In this document: positions 21,220 to 33,825 of the stretch, one piece after another | How positions within the stretch are numbered: the stretch's first letter is position 1 | How the letters are laid out: each line of letters opens with the position of its first letter | From: Enoplolaimus lenunculus | Taxonomy: Eukaryota > Nematoda > Enoplea > Enoplida > Thoracostomopsidae | Length of the DNA stretch: 64,000 nt | Reading direction: 5' to 3' | NCBI GenBank assembly: GCA_030248215.1 | Contig: JASANG010001563.1 | Span: 62,001-126,000, forward strand | Notes under the pieces: generated by a model | The model's database searches: none | The model's input: only the letters and a program-made list of their open reading frames with translations | What the model was told of the DNA's origin: nothing | Made by a program: the position numbers and the translations under genes

Positions 21220-22319
21220 AGACGGTTCGGTGGAGCTAAAACAAAAATTTAGCAAAAATTAAAAAAAAATACTGCATAAAAACTGTTTGCTAGAATTGAT
21301 CATACTTTTTGGACAAAATATTAATGCAGCTGACAAATTCTGTGTACAAAAGAGTTTACAGGCAAGCTTTACTCTATTGGCTCACATATCCCACCCAACT
21401 GTTTTCGGTAAGGTACGTTTGGTGCTTCTCGTAGATTCTTGAACAGTCATACTCTACGTATTCGAACGATGTCTACGAAGTGTAAATGGGGCGGAGTAAG
21501 GGCAAAAAACAGGCGCACGGTGATACAATTTTGGAAGGCGCAAATTTTGAATAATTTTCAGTGTTTGCTCCGAGTCATCATCTTCTTGTTGTTGCTAAGA
21601 CGAAGTAAACAACTGATAATTTACTTACTTACATCCGCACAACAGTAGACAGGACACTTTCAAGATGGACGTAATTCAATATCGTATAAACATTTCAAGC
21701 ATTTGTGCGCAAATTTGTTTTACACGGTTCTGCAACATGACACCAGGCGTTGAAAATTGGCTGTGTTATAAGTTTTGCCACACCTGAAATATGTGCGGTT
21801 ATTTTGCGGGTAAAATACAAATTGTGTTGTTGTTTCATTTCAAATTAGAAACGATGAGTGTTACTGACGGATTTCAAATTGTTTACTCGGAACTTAACCG
21901 GGGTTCTGCCTCTGGTTCCGGCAAAATATATGTTTCGGCTTGGCTCCGGTAGAATTTGTCGCTGTGATTCCGACAATTTCGGTAGTGAGATTTTGCACAG
22001 TTTTGCAATTTATTTGGTGCGTTAAAAGATTTTACAGCACATCGCAGATATTTGCTAAAAGTAACAAATTAAATATTATTTTATACATAACTTTGGTCCA
22101 CCTACAGATGAACCTCCCGCTCCGGCTGTGGCAAATTTTACCTTCGGTTGCACACTGGTGAACAAGTACATGAGAGAAAAATCCCAAGTATATTTGATAG
22201 AATTTGATCCAACTTACAGTTAGGGCCGAAGATTTAAATTAAGTATATTTCTAAGCCTAAGTTCAAGATTAATCGTAAAAATAAGTGTTAATCTTGATAA
22301 GACAGTCGATGTATGTCCC

Positions 22320-24560
22320 ATTTTCCAAAGTGGAAAACTTGTGACCAGGAGTGCATCGCAGCCACTCCTGTATGACGGCTAGGAATTGAGTCGGTTTGGT
22401 TGGAAAATCACAAGCATACGTTTGGCTGTCAAAGCGGGAAAAATGAAAAATTATAAGCCTGAATATTTCCAGGTTTGGTAAAGAAAAATATGTTGTGTAA
22501 AGTTTTTTTGGAAAACGGGAAAAGTGGAAAATTACTGTTAGGTTTTTCCCGGCTTGGTAGGGAAAACCTAACCGATATGTTTTGTATGGAAAACGAGAAC
22601 TTGAAAATTTACAACGTATAGAATTGAAACACTTTTGCAGTTTCTCCCGCCATGAAAAATTGCCCCAGGTACAATCTTTTACGTATACTAACGCAAATTG
22701 TAGGAACCCCCTGCGATTTCAAGGGATGCTAAGCAGCATGAGGGACTGCCACTTCTCCCTTTACTCCACAATGAAAACGATCCCCCCGAACAATTTTTCA
22801 CGTTTTATTAAGATAAATTGTGGGGCCCCCGGCGATTTGAAGAAATAGTAAGCATAAGCAGTAGGGCGAGCTTCCGCCCCCAAAGCCCCCACACTAAGCG
22901 GTTCTTCTGCTGAAGCACCAAACTTTTTAAAACTGTTTCAGTAACTTTGGCGTTTTGAATAATAAAATGCTTAATGCACGGGGCTTGGGTGGTGGTTGCT
23001 ACCATTCTTCTTAATATCCGTTCAAATCGCAGGTGGTGCTGGGGAACGGCTGACCCTCTGAGAAATATAGCGGAAAATTGACAAAAACTTTCGCAGTAGA
23101 AACTAGTTTTAAAACAGGAACACAAAACAGTTTATTTCTTACAAGGGAAAAAGTTACTCCTTCACAGATTTGCGTAGTGGCAAGGGAAACTACAAAATTG
23201 CCGGTATTCTAACGCCTAGATATTCTCAGGATTCGTAAGGAAAGTTTGAAGTGTAAAATTTATTTGGAAAACGAAAATTTGAAGAAACAAAACTTATAAA
23301 TTTTTATGGTTTGGTAGAGAAAATTTTATGCGTAGCCATTCCTGTATGACTTCTAGGCAGGGTTATTTTTTCCGGAAAAAAATTGACCGAAAAAAATGAA
23401 AAAATCATTCTTTTCTAGACCGGCCCCCCCCTCCTCCCCCCAAACTCATAAACTTTGAGCTTCTGATGACATCCCCTGACATTCCAAGCCCAAATCATAA
23501 TTTTGGAAAAATTCGATTTTTAAGGCCATAATTTCAGCCACTTGGGACCCAAAATTTTTTTCGATAAGTTGGACCAATTATAAATCACAGACTCGTTAGC
23601 CAGACGTCTGATTGGGAAACATTTAGCAATATTCGTCTTAGCTCCGTAACTTGTGCGCCAAATGGTATATGATTTGTATAATTTTTCGACAAAAATTTTG
23701 AGTCCAGTGTAGGAATTTGGGAACTTATAATTCGAATTTTTGAAAATATGCCTTTTGGCGTGGAATAATTGGAGGAGGTCATCAGAACATCAGAAACTCA
23801 AGAGTGGATCGAGCTAAAGAAGTCTCACTTGCTTTTGTAAGTATATATTTAATCCCAAAACACTTTTGGGTTTTTTGACATCAAATCCTCTCAATTGCTG
23901 CAATCTCGCGAGCAAAGCGAGGTTGAAGCTAGGCCTATTCTTGTGTAAAATCATACGGTAAAAGCAAACTTTCAATTTTGAGCACCCTAACTTTGGCCTC
24001 ACAGTCGACGAAACCTGGTGAGCGAACCGAACAAGATGCATATGTAGTTTTACATTGAATCTAGTGGCAAAGCTTCAATTCTGAAATCTACTTATATATT
24101 CATACGCTTTAGCTTTTCTTGGACATATAATGTGTCCTGGTGGACATATATACACCGTCTCTGTTAATGTGTTGCATGAAAATTAGTTACAATTAACCTA
24201 AAAACGTTAATTTATATCATATTTAGTTGCAAATTATATTTAAGAATCGTTTAATATTTTTCCATTTTTTCCATTTTTTTCCACCCCCTCGGAAAAAATA
24301 GAAAAAATGGAAAAAAACAATTTTTCCGGTAATTTATTTTCCACTTTTCCAGTTTTGCAAACAAAACCTACGCTTCAGATTTTCCTTGCCAAGCCACGTG
24401 AAAACAAGCGTTAATGTTGCATACCAACCAAAAGGTCTCGTAGGCTTGAATTTTCCACCTTTCCCGTTTTTCGAATTAAACCACACATCCCAATTTTCCA
24501 GCCAGACCAATTATAAACTGTTCCTTCCCTACCAGATCTCGAGAAAATGTATACTGTAAA
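22320..24560. repeat. Diverged copies of a TTTCCC/GGGAAAA-rich dispersed repeat
   Basis: The blocks at 22320-22670, 23150-23400 and (inverted) 24360-24560 share GGAAAANGGGAAAAGTGGAAA, GGTTTGGTAGGGAAAACCTA-like runs and a CACTCCTGTATGACGGCTAG-like segment. Related inverted sequence lies at 32270-32520. Class unknown. Confidence 0.5.
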
Positions 24561-25008
24561 ACCTTTCCACTTTTCCCGCTGTCTGAACCTGCCCTACGCC
24601 TTTAATTTTTCTAAACAACCAAAAGGAATCATATACCTACGCTTTTGCTCCAAGGTGAATTTCCACAAAATTCAATGTGTAAACATGTATACAGTATGAA
24701 ATTCGCAAGAATGATATAGACAGCAGTAAAGATACTATAGAGTGTAGATATGAACGAATGGTTCCCTGGTAAAACATCAACCACCGAGTGAAAATTACCG
24801 GCTGGCCGAGTCAGCTGTTCAAGAAACATTTTAAAATGCGCGGTCAGCTGTTAAAAATATTCTCGAATGCGGAATTGGAGCCCTTTATAGCTTGATTTAA
24901 TGTAAAGCATTAGAACACATTTGCTTCAATTCGGGCTTGAAACCGGCAAGAGTTACGTAATTCTTGACAAAATATTTTTATTTAAATATAATACAATGTT
25001 ACGGACAC

Positions 25009-25407
25009 AGCAGGGTGCAACCGAAATTCCGGTTCCGGTAGGGAAATCCGGTATTTTTCACTATCCGGTTCCGGTAATAAATCCGGTATTTTTTCAACGG
25101 AATTTTCCGGTATTGAAAATTGCTCACTTTCGAAAATTTAAGAAAGTCTTTTATATTTTTCTAACTTATGTTTCTAAAATTGTCCGAGCGCGTATTGCTA
25201 AAATTTTCAATCTGTGCAATACTACATAATTAATCATACGTTTCCAGCTACTGCATTTGTTTCAGAATTTTATCATTATAAAATAGTGTTAAGAATAATT
25301 TTTTCGGCAACAAGTATTTTTTGTTTTCCAGTTCCTGCTCCCGTTCCGTTTCCGGTGTTTTTTATCTTTTCGGTTCCGGTATGTTATAATTCCGGTTGCA
25401 CCCTGCT
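25009..25407. mobile_element. CCGGTTCCGG-rich TIR element (family H)
   Basis: The left end AGCAGGGTGCAACCG and right end CGGTTGCACCCTGCT are inverse copies. The interior is bounded by runs of TTCCGGTTCCGGTA and is otherwise AT-rich. It is about 400 bp with no coding capacity. Looser relatives appear near 3430, 21890-22150 and 28619. Confidence 0.75.
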
Positions 25408-25557
25408 TATAACATTTACGGTCAAAATGTAATTTACGTCTTGATTTGAAAAACGATCTCTTGACATACACCCTACAAATTTTATATACTACCCTGGACC
25501 GTTAAAATCCAACCCGCCTTTTGTATTGTACTATAACCTGTTTTCAGTGCATCAGTG

Positions 25558-26013
25558 TTGGATCATCCACGTTACACTATTTACGCTTGTTTTTGAAATA
25601 TTTGGACTTTTAAGCCATACAGCGTTAGTCTGTAATGGTGGTAGTCCCTTTGGATGGAGTAGAGACAATGCGGACACTGTTTGGAAACAGTGTCTGACAA
25701 TATAAATTTGTTCGGACAGACTTTGTATAATTGCTTAACAGAGTCTCTTCGGACAGACTTGGAATTATGTAATAAGCGGATTCCCTTCTGACAGACTAAG
25801 AACAAAACATCTGTCCTTTGTATAACGTATTAACAAAGTGGCATTTATTTTTGCGATAGTGTGACAACTATACGCCATTCACAGATACTGTCCGTTGTCA
25901 GCCGGGTGTACACGTAGTGTGGATGACTCTTGGCTATATAATTTATAAATACTGGAGTCAGGAACTTAGGGACTCGAATGTGGGTACAATTTTTGACAGT
26001 AGCGTAGAAAGTA
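25558..26013. mobile_element. MITE family A, copy with degraded right end
   Basis: The left end is GGATCATCCACGTTACACTA. The interior repeats family blocks in inverted order relative to 10407-10912 (GACTTTGTATAATTGCTTAA, GTCTGTCCTTT-like). It ends CAGTAGCGTAGAAAGTA without the final GGATGACCCA. Confidence 0.7.
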
Positions 26014-26783
26014 TGTTTTCTGCGGCAAGAAAGTCAATAACTATAAGGTTCACTCTAAGTATCTGAGTAAGTGCATTCCGAAGCTTTGATTCCATTCAGT
26101 ACTCTGGATCTTGGCAGTGAACAATGTTCAGTTTACAAACACACACGTTGACAATTTGTATCTCATTTACCATTTTGTTAAACTGGTTTTCGAGAACATA
26201 GCTTTTATACGAACTTTTGCTTGTAAGGTATCATAATGTGGAAAATTATCATTTAAATGTAGGGTATAAAATCCCAACAAACTTCCCAGCAGATTCGCTT
26301 TGAGGGCAATGTGAGCTTTAAGAGCGCGCTCACAGGAAAATTCCCAGTCTCCAAGTGTCCCAGTCTCTGTTTTGCAGTCCCCCCAGTCTCACAGTGTTCC
26401 AGGTCTTCAGCGTCCCAGTCTCTCAGTTTATCCGTTTAATTATTTAACCATTAAAATGTTTTTAAAATTTTCAAATGTTGTTTTAAATCCTTTTTATCAA
26501 GCGGGCAAAAACTATCCTATTTTTCTCGTTCTTACGAAACATGCAGCCGGCGGGGTTAAAAGGTATCAGATATGCTACTGTACGTCTTGCTAAAGTAGGG
26601 CATGAATCAGGATATATTTCAAAGATGTGCTTTGTTCGTTAAATTCATATCCGACCTGTTTGTTTTTACGCTTAGTTTCAACCTTACGGTCAGGCTTAAA
26701 CCTAGGTGGAAGTTTGAAAATTGAAATTTTGATGCAAAAATTCACAATTTAACTCAAAAATTCTATTTTTGGCGGGAAAATTA

Positions 26784-28008
26784 TGTCGCTCACACGTTAC
26801 CATACGTGAACTCGGCACATCCATCGTCCCCCTATACTGTTTTAAAAAGGCTACCTATACTGTTATTGCGTAACTGTGTGCGGAAATTTTATCTCTAAAT
26901 AAAAAATGTCCGCATAGAGTTGATTGCATTGACGGACATTTTGTATACTGTTTGCGCATTATGTTAATATTAAATATAGAGTTGCGTGAATTGTCGGACT
27001 TTGTCGTTACAGTCTAAAAGGTGTCGCCGGAAAGCGCTAAATAAGGTAATTAATTTACTGCGTAATTTTGTTGCTTTTTGCAAGTTCGTCAACATTTCCC
27101 GCCAAAATTTGAATTTCGCGCCAAACCTTTAATTTTCCCGCCAAACTTTGAATTTCCCGCCAAAATTTGAATTTTCCCGCCAAAATTTGTATTTCCCGCC
27201 AAAATTTGAATTTTCCCGCCAAAATTTGAATTTACCACCAAAAATTGATTTTTCCCGCCAAAATTTCAATTTGCCGCAAAAATTTTAATTTTCCTGCCTA
27301 AATTTGAATTTGCCGCCAAAAGTTGTATTTGCCGCCAAAATTTGAATTTTCCGCCAAAATACGAATTTGCCGCCAAAGTTTGAACTTTCCCGCCTAAATT
27401 TGAATTTGCCGCCAAAATTGGCATTTGCCGCCAAAATTTGAATTTTGCCGCCAAAATTTGAAGTTCTGGCCAAAATTTGAATTTTCCTGCCAAAATTTGA
27501 ATTTTGCCGCCAAAATTTGAAGTTCTGGCCAAAATTTGAATTTTCCTGCCAAAATTTGAATTTCTGCAAAAAATTTTAATTTTCCTGCCTAAATTTGAAT
27601 TTGCCGCCAAAATTTGAATTTGCCGCCAAAATACGAATTTGCCGCTACAGTTTGAATTTTCCCGCCAAAATTTGAATTTCCTGCCAAAATTTGAATTTTC
27701 CCGCCTAAATTTGAATTTTCCCGTCAAAATTTGAATTTTCCCGCTAAGGTGTCCCTATATGTCTATTATATAAAATATTGTCCACTACACTGTTTTTCAA
27801 ATATTTCAATGTCCTAGACAGTGTCACTGCAAAACAGTCGTGTCCGGATACAGTTTCCGTGAAACTCTATAATGTCTGCGAATGGTGGTGATACTGTTGG
27901 AAAATTAAGGGTTTCGATAAAACATAAGCCGGACAAGCTATTGAATTTCTTTTGGAAGGGGACAACATTTCGTGTGCCGAGTGCACGTATGGTAACGTGT
28001 GAAAGACA
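26784..28008. mobile_element. TIR element family B, copy 3, with minisatellite
   Basis: The terminal inverted repeats are about 36 bp: TGTCGCTCACACGTTACCAT, then ACGTGAACTCGGCAC on the left, mirrored at 27973-28008. The flanks, GACGGACATTTTGTATACTG block and central array match copy 2 in the same orientation. There is no transposase frame. Confidence 0.85.
27095..27745. repeat. Minisatellite, CCAAAATTTGAATTTTCCCG type
   Basis: About 33 units of 18-21 bp, with internal higher-order repetition (the 27466-27500 and 27527-27560 blocks repeat). It yields a 153-codon minus-strand open frame of repeating FGGKFKFW peptide that is a sequence artefact. Confidence 0.9.
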
Positions 28009-28089
28009 TTATAATGGTCTCGCAATAGAGTGTGTTAAAACGATGTCGGCCCTTACTCGTGAGTGACATTACAATCTTAAAAAAGAATT

Positions 28090-28310
28090 TAGCAGACTTT
28101 ATCGGGGAAGTTCATTTTTGACGGCAAATTTAAATTATGGCGGTAAAATTCAAGCGTTGATAGTAAATTCAAATTTTGGTGCAAAAGTTTAGATTTTGGC
28201 GAAAAACTTAATTTTTGGCCGTAAATTTCAAATTTTAGCAGAAAATTTCAAATTTGGCACTATATTCAAATTTTGATGCAAAATTTAAATTTCGGCAAAA
28301 AATTCAGACA
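28090..28310. repeat. Inverted-sense minisatellite relic
   Basis: Units such as AAATTCAAATTTTGGC are the reverse complement of the arrays listed above. They are more decayed and lie just outside family-B copy 3. Confidence 0.6.
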
Positions 28311-29086
28311 AAAGCCTGCTCTATTCCAGTTCCGGTGATAATTTAGGCGCCTCTAATTTAGTTCGTTATAGCACACATCCCTGGTTCACATGAACTGGAA
28401 ACTAAGTTCCTGGCTGCCAAAGAATTTCGCTGACATTGTAATTTTTTCCTCAATCGCTTTAAGGGCATTTTCAACTGCGCTGTGCGTTAAATTCATCAAA
28501 AGGTGTTTATTGCAAATGAGTTCCGGATCATCTGCGCTGTTCGTCTGAACGTAAATATGAACGTCAGTTTCGTCTCGTTCCTCTTTATATACATATAGAA
28601 ACATTGCATATATACGCTAAGGCAGGGTAGAACCGAATCCACGATTAAACTGAAACCGAATCCATGATTTGACCGAATCCGAATCCATTGCTTGTTGCCA
28701 CTTTGCTCTAAGGATAATATAAATTATACGTACGCATAGACCTTGGAACCGGACTAAAAAACTCTCCTGAACGCATGATGGACTCTGATTTGATTTTGAA
28801 TAAAAATGCCCTGTACTAGGTGCCCCATCATCCTGTGCTGCGACCTCGGTGAAGATGTGCACAACCCCAGCACTTCGTCTTGCCTTTGCAATATAACCGG
28901 ACTCTGTTCTTGATTACTATTAGTTGACCTTATTGATTGCAAAGGTGCATTCAACCTGGGTATCGGTAGCCTATTTCCCTATAGCACTAGTTTATTTGAT
29001 GATTCGTTCGATTGCAGTGAGCGCAAGGTAGATATTTTCGACATTGCCCTGCTTGCATCTAATCTTGCACATTCTGGATCATTCAT

Positions 29087-30320
29087 CTAATAATGCGCGC
29101 ATAGTTGTAAACCAGTCGTAGTAAGACTACATTTATTGAGCGAAGCTCGAACGCACGTAAGCAATTAAGGTAATATGCAAATTAGTTGCTAGCTAACTAT
29201 TCATTTATCGGTTTTAGAGGTTTGTAAGCAATTTCCACAGATTACTCGCACCCAAAAACCCTTCAGCCACTCTAATAATTTTTGGAATAATTTAAAAAGT
29301 CCTAATTTTGTTTTGTCAATTAAGCTAATATGCAAATTAGTTATTAGCTAACTATTCAATTATCGGTTTTGGAGGTTTGTAAACAATTTATTCAGATTCT
29401 TCGCACTCAAAAACCTTCAGTAAACCTTAATACTTATTGAAATAATTTAAAAAGTCCTAGTTTTGTCTTGTCAATTAAGTTAATATGCAAATAGGCTATT
29501 AGCTAACTATTCAATTATCGGTTTTGGCTGTTTGTAAACTATTTATTCAAATTCCTCGCACCAAAAACCCTTTAGTGCTGAAATTATATTGCTTTTAACC
29601 TTAATAATTAGTGAAATATTGTAAAAAGTCCTAATTTAGGCTTATAAACTATGCTAATATACAAATTATCTATTAGCTAACTGCTCAATTATCGGTTTTG
29701 GAGGTTTGTAAACAGTCTACGCAGATTTCTCGCACCCAAAAACCCTTTAATAATAAAATTAGATTGCTTATACCTGTAATAATCAGTGAAATATTGTGGA
29801 AAGTCCTAATATAGGCTTAATTAATTATGCAAATTAGCCTCTAACTAATAAACGGATTAAAATTTTAAAACCCTAATGCGAGGTTAACACCCCAGGATAA
29901 TTGGCTTTCAAACAAAAAAAGTTTATCAAAATCGGTTCAGCCGTTCCTGAGATTCTTTTCGGACGGACAGACGGACAGACGGACAGACGGACGGACGGAC
30001 ATCCACCTTTCGACCCCCAAGCACAAAACATAAAACGCTTCGCGAGGACCAGTGTCAAAAGACGATGCCATAACAAGGGACCGATGGCAACACACACCCT
30101 GTGCTTAGATAGCCGGTTTTGTCATGACAGTGTTCCAAGGAAAAGAATTAAGAACAAAACAGCGTCCCTCAGTAGGGAGTACTGGTAAAACGCCGACTCT
30201 CGTTGCGGCGTTGTATCTACGAAATAAAATTTAATTTTTTGTGTATAGCTTCTGCTAAAACAAATGTACAACAATAGTCCCTTCGAACAGGGTCTCATTA
30301 CGCTGTAAGGACAATATGCA
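29087..30320. mobile_element. TIR element family C split by a LINE-like insertion
   Basis: The left end GGATCATTCATCTAATAATG, then CGCGCATAGTTGTAA, matches the inverted window start (positions 130-167). That match stops at about 29110 and resumes at 30046 with GGACCAGTGTCAAAA. The ~935 bases between are the insertion listed next. Confidence 0.7.
29111..30045 (+). mobile_element. LINE (RTE-like) 3' end with tandem 155-bp units, inserted in family C
   Basis: The 3' part reads TTTCAAACAAAAAAAGTTTA, then AAAATCGGTTCAGCCGTTCC and a GACGGACAGACGGACAGACG microsatellite, a configuration typical of RTE-clade LINE tails. Upstream (29165-29850) are about 4.5 units of a 155-174-bp repeat marked by TTATCGGTTTTGGAGGTTTG and TAATATGCAAATTAG. 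No reverse transcriptase is present, so it is 5'-truncated or non-autonomous. Confidence 0.6.
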
Positions 30321-30559
30321 CTGTGAACTGTGAGTATTTCACGTCCCGTCCGCTTCAACCTGCCTCTACAACTTCAAGGCGCGACGTCGCAACTCCTCAA
30401 ATGATTGCACTATGCACAGTTGCAACCTTGGTTTTATCACCGGAAAAGAATTGTTCCCAAAGCTCAGGCACAAAAGGTTCAGACTTTATTCCGTATTTGC
30501 AAACTTTTTTCAAACACCTGACCCAATATGACTGAAGTTCGTCAGTTAGCATATTCGCT

Positions 30560-31310
30560 CACGTCTCCCTTTTTCCTAAACCTCTAAAACGCCGGTACCC
30601 GGTTTAACAAGTTCGTAGATTTCCAAACCTCTCCTGAAATTCGTAAATTAGTTGCCCAAATTCCTCTGAGCCGTATAGTTTATACCGTTCTTCCAATATA
30701 TGCAAATAGTGATCAGCCAGTCCTTTCACATGATTCCGCAAATGATACATATTAGACTCGCTGTCAAGAGTTTAGCCGTTTGCATCACCCGTGCGAATTT
30801 TCTGTACCAAATTCCGAAATCGGATCTAGCTTCAATATTTTGAAACGGAAATTTCTGCGGCTTCTTAACCACAATTTGCGATCCACTCTGATTTGCGAGA
30901 CACAAGCCTTGTAGTACCCCATTTGCCATGTTACCCAACGCCTGTGCCTGTGGCATCACTAAGGAATCCGCCATCCTTGGAGTTAGCACGACCGGTTCTT
31001 GTCAACTTTCATTCGTCTTTGTCGCTATTCATGGTTGAGCCGGATGCGCATGACAAGTGTTTCCCGATATTGGCCGCTTCAGTGCTGGGTGACTCAGTTG
31101 TCGATGCCCCATAGACACAGGGTAGGGTACCACCCCTCCATTATACTGGTCCTGATTCACTTGCTGTTCTCTATCGGAATTGAGCGTGGTTGGAACCCAT
31201 TCATGCGTCAGTGTGACCTCGTGATGCACTTTTGCTACCGGTTGCGGCTAAGCTCCGGCTCTATTTCAAACTTGGCTAGCTCTACCTGACTTATGACTCT
31301 GACGTGACTT
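30560..31310 (-). pseudogene. Gag-like retroelement fossil
   Basis: On the minus strand, a Gln/Pro-rich stretch is followed by a segment with KFPFQNIEARSDFGIWYRKF, which resembles the F-x-G/D-x-x-W-x-x-F motif near the start of LTR-retrotransposon Gag proteins. The region appears broken, with a few breaks and no LTRs, protease or polymerase nearby. It is an old fossil; the family is not determined and the call is tentative. Confidence 0.35.
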
Positions 31311-31379
31311 TGCTCTCGGATTCACATTCCATTTTTCCACCACTGTGTAAATTTCTCATTATGTTTCGATTTATGCTCG

Positions 31380-31930
31380 CGTTCAAATCCTACTTATTTT
31401 CGAAATTACAACTAGTCGTCTTTGAAAAATTATTTTAACCAAGCTCGTATTTCAAAATAAACCGTGATATTATATCTAGTTTAAAAACACCTAGTGTTTG
31501 AAACTAGTGACGCCCCAACACACACTCGTGAAAATTTTAAATATAGTAGTTGTCCTTTGTTCGCTATTCGATTGTAGCAATCGACACTTGCCTGAAATAT
31601 AGTCAACATTTACATTTAATAGTAAAATCGTAAAAATCAGTTGCTATGAAATTCGTTGAGCTGCAAACGACAACTACTATGTTTCGTGAACAGAGCTAAC
31701 GACAGCTACTAGAATTTTTGAAAGTCGTCGACAACGGCTCCTAAATGTGTTAAAATTGCAATCTATGATTCTTAATATTCGATTTTTTGATGCTGTACTT
31801 GGTTTTTTATAATTTTAAAACTTTGAAGTTTAAGGACGTGCACTTGCTGTTTTTAAATTAGCCTAAGTCGTCGTCAATTGCCGATGCATTTTTCCGCACG
31901 GTGTACACGAAATAGGGTGGAGCGCGCAGA
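31380..31930. repeat. Dispersed repeat family J, copy 1
   Basis: Bases 31380-31610 are the inverse of about 63210-63430 (shared AAGCTCGTATTTCAAAATAA and CACTCGTGAAAATTT blocks). Bases 31855-31925 (GCCGATGCATTTTTCCGCAC) recur in the same orientation at 63475. A short relative lies at 18645. Class unknown; the mixed orientation could reflect terminal inverted repeats. Confidence 0.55.
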
Positions 31931-32039
31931 AAGGCAAATTTTGCACCCTATTTACTAATACTAAATTCAAATAAACTTGGTGTAAAGATGATAAATTTTA
32001 CGAATTTTGGGTTATTTTGAGCCTCTAAGGGCGTTCAAA

Positions 32040-32211
32040 CGATTACACTGTTCCGCTGAATAACATATGATATTCGCTGAAATTTTGAAATATTATATGA
32101 TATTCGCATAAATGTCCCACAGAATCACTTGAGCCCGAATTTTAACGTTGAGGTCGAAACAACATGGACAACCGTTACCCATCTGCCTCGGTTATAACGT
32201 GAACCCCACAT
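32040..32211. mobile_element. MITE family F fragment
   Basis: It contains ATATGATATTCGCATAAATG, TCCCACAG and the terminal GTTATAACGTGAACCCCACA, matching the right end of the copy at 15293-15965. The left end was not found. Confidence 0.5.
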
Positions 32212-32525
32212 TACTTTTCTGTTGTGGGTAAACTACAAAAGTGCCAGAATTGTTTACGTTTTAAATTTTCCACTTTACCCGTTTTCTAAAGAAAACCTAT
32301 GCTTCAGTTTTTCCTACCACATCAGGGATAGTCTTAGTGTATGAATTTTTCACTTTTCCCGTTTCCAAACACACATTATATTACAGATTTTCCCTTCCGA
32401 AACAGGAATATCCAGGGTTATGAATTTTATACTTTTCCCAGCCAAACTTATGCTTGTGAAGTTTCCTACCAAACCAGCTGAGTTGCTAGCCATCACACAG
32501 GAGTGACAGCGCTGCACTCTCGAAG

Positions 32526-32532
32526 TATATAT
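32526..32532 (+). promoter_or_regulatory. TATA box of the 32.6-kb gene
   Basis: TATATAT lies 53 bases before the signal-peptide ATG at 32585, leaving room for a short 5' UTR. Position and orientation suit a TATA promoter, though AT-rich DNA makes chance matches common. Confidence 0.4.
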
Positions 32533-32584
32533 CCTCGCCTTAGAGTTGAACGAGAAGCTGACCAATTTTCACAGGACCTTAACT

Positions 32585-33010
32585 ATGACTCGTACTTTGA
32601 TATTTTTATTAGTAACCTTATTTGTGTACTTTACGTCATGTTATATTGAAGATGCGTTTAACGACCGTTTCAACGAATATGTCGCCGTGCCGTATCTAAA
32701 CTCCGTTAAAGAATATTTTCGTGTATTGGACCTTATAGCGTCTGAACTTTTAGTTTCTGAACAAGACGTCCAACTTCCAGTTAAAATAAATCAAGAGTTC
32801 ATCAATGCTACGCAAAAGTTCACAGACCAGCTATTAACAGCGAAAACGAATTCCGAATCAATTCATAAATGGGCAGAATACGAATTGTCAGCGCAAATCA
32901 AACGAATTTTAAATATTACCCGAGAAATTAATAGTAAAAGCAATGAAATATTTCATGTGCAAAATCAACTCAAAACTAAAGAGTACAAAGAAAAATCTGC
33001 TCGTTTAAAA
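32585..33010 (+). CDS. Secreted helical protein of unknown function, exon 1
   Basis: The 142 codons open with a clear signal peptide: MTRTLIFLLVTLFVYFTSCY, cleavage expected near S-C-Y. The ATG at 32585 was chosen over the in-frame one at 32546 because the signal sequence starts there. The mature part is charged and mostly helical in pattern, with N-glycosylation-like NAT and NIT sites and a Lys/Glu-rich end (EYKEKSARLK). The exon ends in phase 0 at AAA before GTAAAA. If that donor is not used, the frame runs only six codons further to a stop. I recognise no domain. Confidence 0.65.
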
Positions 33011-33464
33011 GTAAAATATACGACATAGTATAAGTTAAAACATGATTATAACAAATTCTGATTTTCGGCTGCTAATACTCTTAGCCTTGTAAACATTTAA
33101 GGAGCCAAATCATTGAAATAGGCCCCTTTAATAATTCAGACCCAGTATAGGAACGCCGGACTCAAGTTGCCTCCTATTACTCTCATTCGGGTAACTATGG
33201 TACATTCGACTATATTATTCACCCATGTTGACTATGGGTTTCTGACAAAACAGACCCTTAGCCAACACAAAGGGCAAAGAGCTAGAAACCCAAAACAAAT
33301 TTAAAAGGTGATTTTGGGGAGTTCGCTTTAATTAAAGCTGGGTTGACATTTCCCAAGAAAGAATCGAAATTTTGCTTCAGCGGCTTTGCTTCCCATGCAG
33401 GGTCGGTTTATTTTCCGTAAAAATTGAATCGGCCGGAAAAAAATGAAAAATTGAAATTCATGTA

Positions 33465-33608
33465 ATGCTTCCGCAAGGTGTAAGAACGTTAATGTATGAT
33501 TTGTCTATTGAAAAAATGACATTACGAGAATCAACTGGCTATTTTACTAAGTATCAACATGTTGTAACACATGATGGTAAGCATACTGTTCATACTGCAG
33601 AGCTGTGA
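33465..33608 (+). other. Small 47-residue open frame, unassigned
   Basis: It starts MLPQGVRTLMYDLSIEKMTL and ends in HTVHTAEL before TGA. The composition looks protein-like, and a further short frame follows after about 20 bases. It may be a decayed gene fragment or retrocopy within the intron. I do not recognise it. Confidence 0.25.
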
Positions 33609-33825
33609 TATAAGTACCTGAAAAGGTGCATATGCCAGCTAAAGGTGACCACAAACTTGTGGAGCTGAGTCCAGCAAACAATCTCCCAACAGGATTTGTA
33701 TTTTTATCGATGTATGAAAATGAAAATTAACGAGAAGTTAATAGGTTCAGATTTCATAACAAAACTTTTTTTATATCTGAAATAAATATTGCATCATAGA
33801 GAAACAGCAATATGAACTCCAGCGA

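Larger units (their letters stand above)
20411..26783. other. Downstream/intergenic DNA, repeats only
   Basis: The SLC17 3' UTR begins here. The first clear AATAAA I noted downstream is at 21214-21219, a candidate poly(A) signal but far from the stop. Diverged copies of a CCGG-rich repeat (21890-22150), of a GGAAAAGTGGAAAATT-type repeat (22320-22670, 23150-23400, 24360-24560) and of MITE A (25558-26013) are present. The short open frames show no recognisable protein. Confidence 0.5.

Noticed and set aside
27266-27727. 153-codon minus-strand open frame of repeating FGGKFKFW-like peptide
   Set aside because: It lies wholly inside an AT-rich minisatellite; the frame is a consequence of the repeat unit, as are those at 13237-13655.
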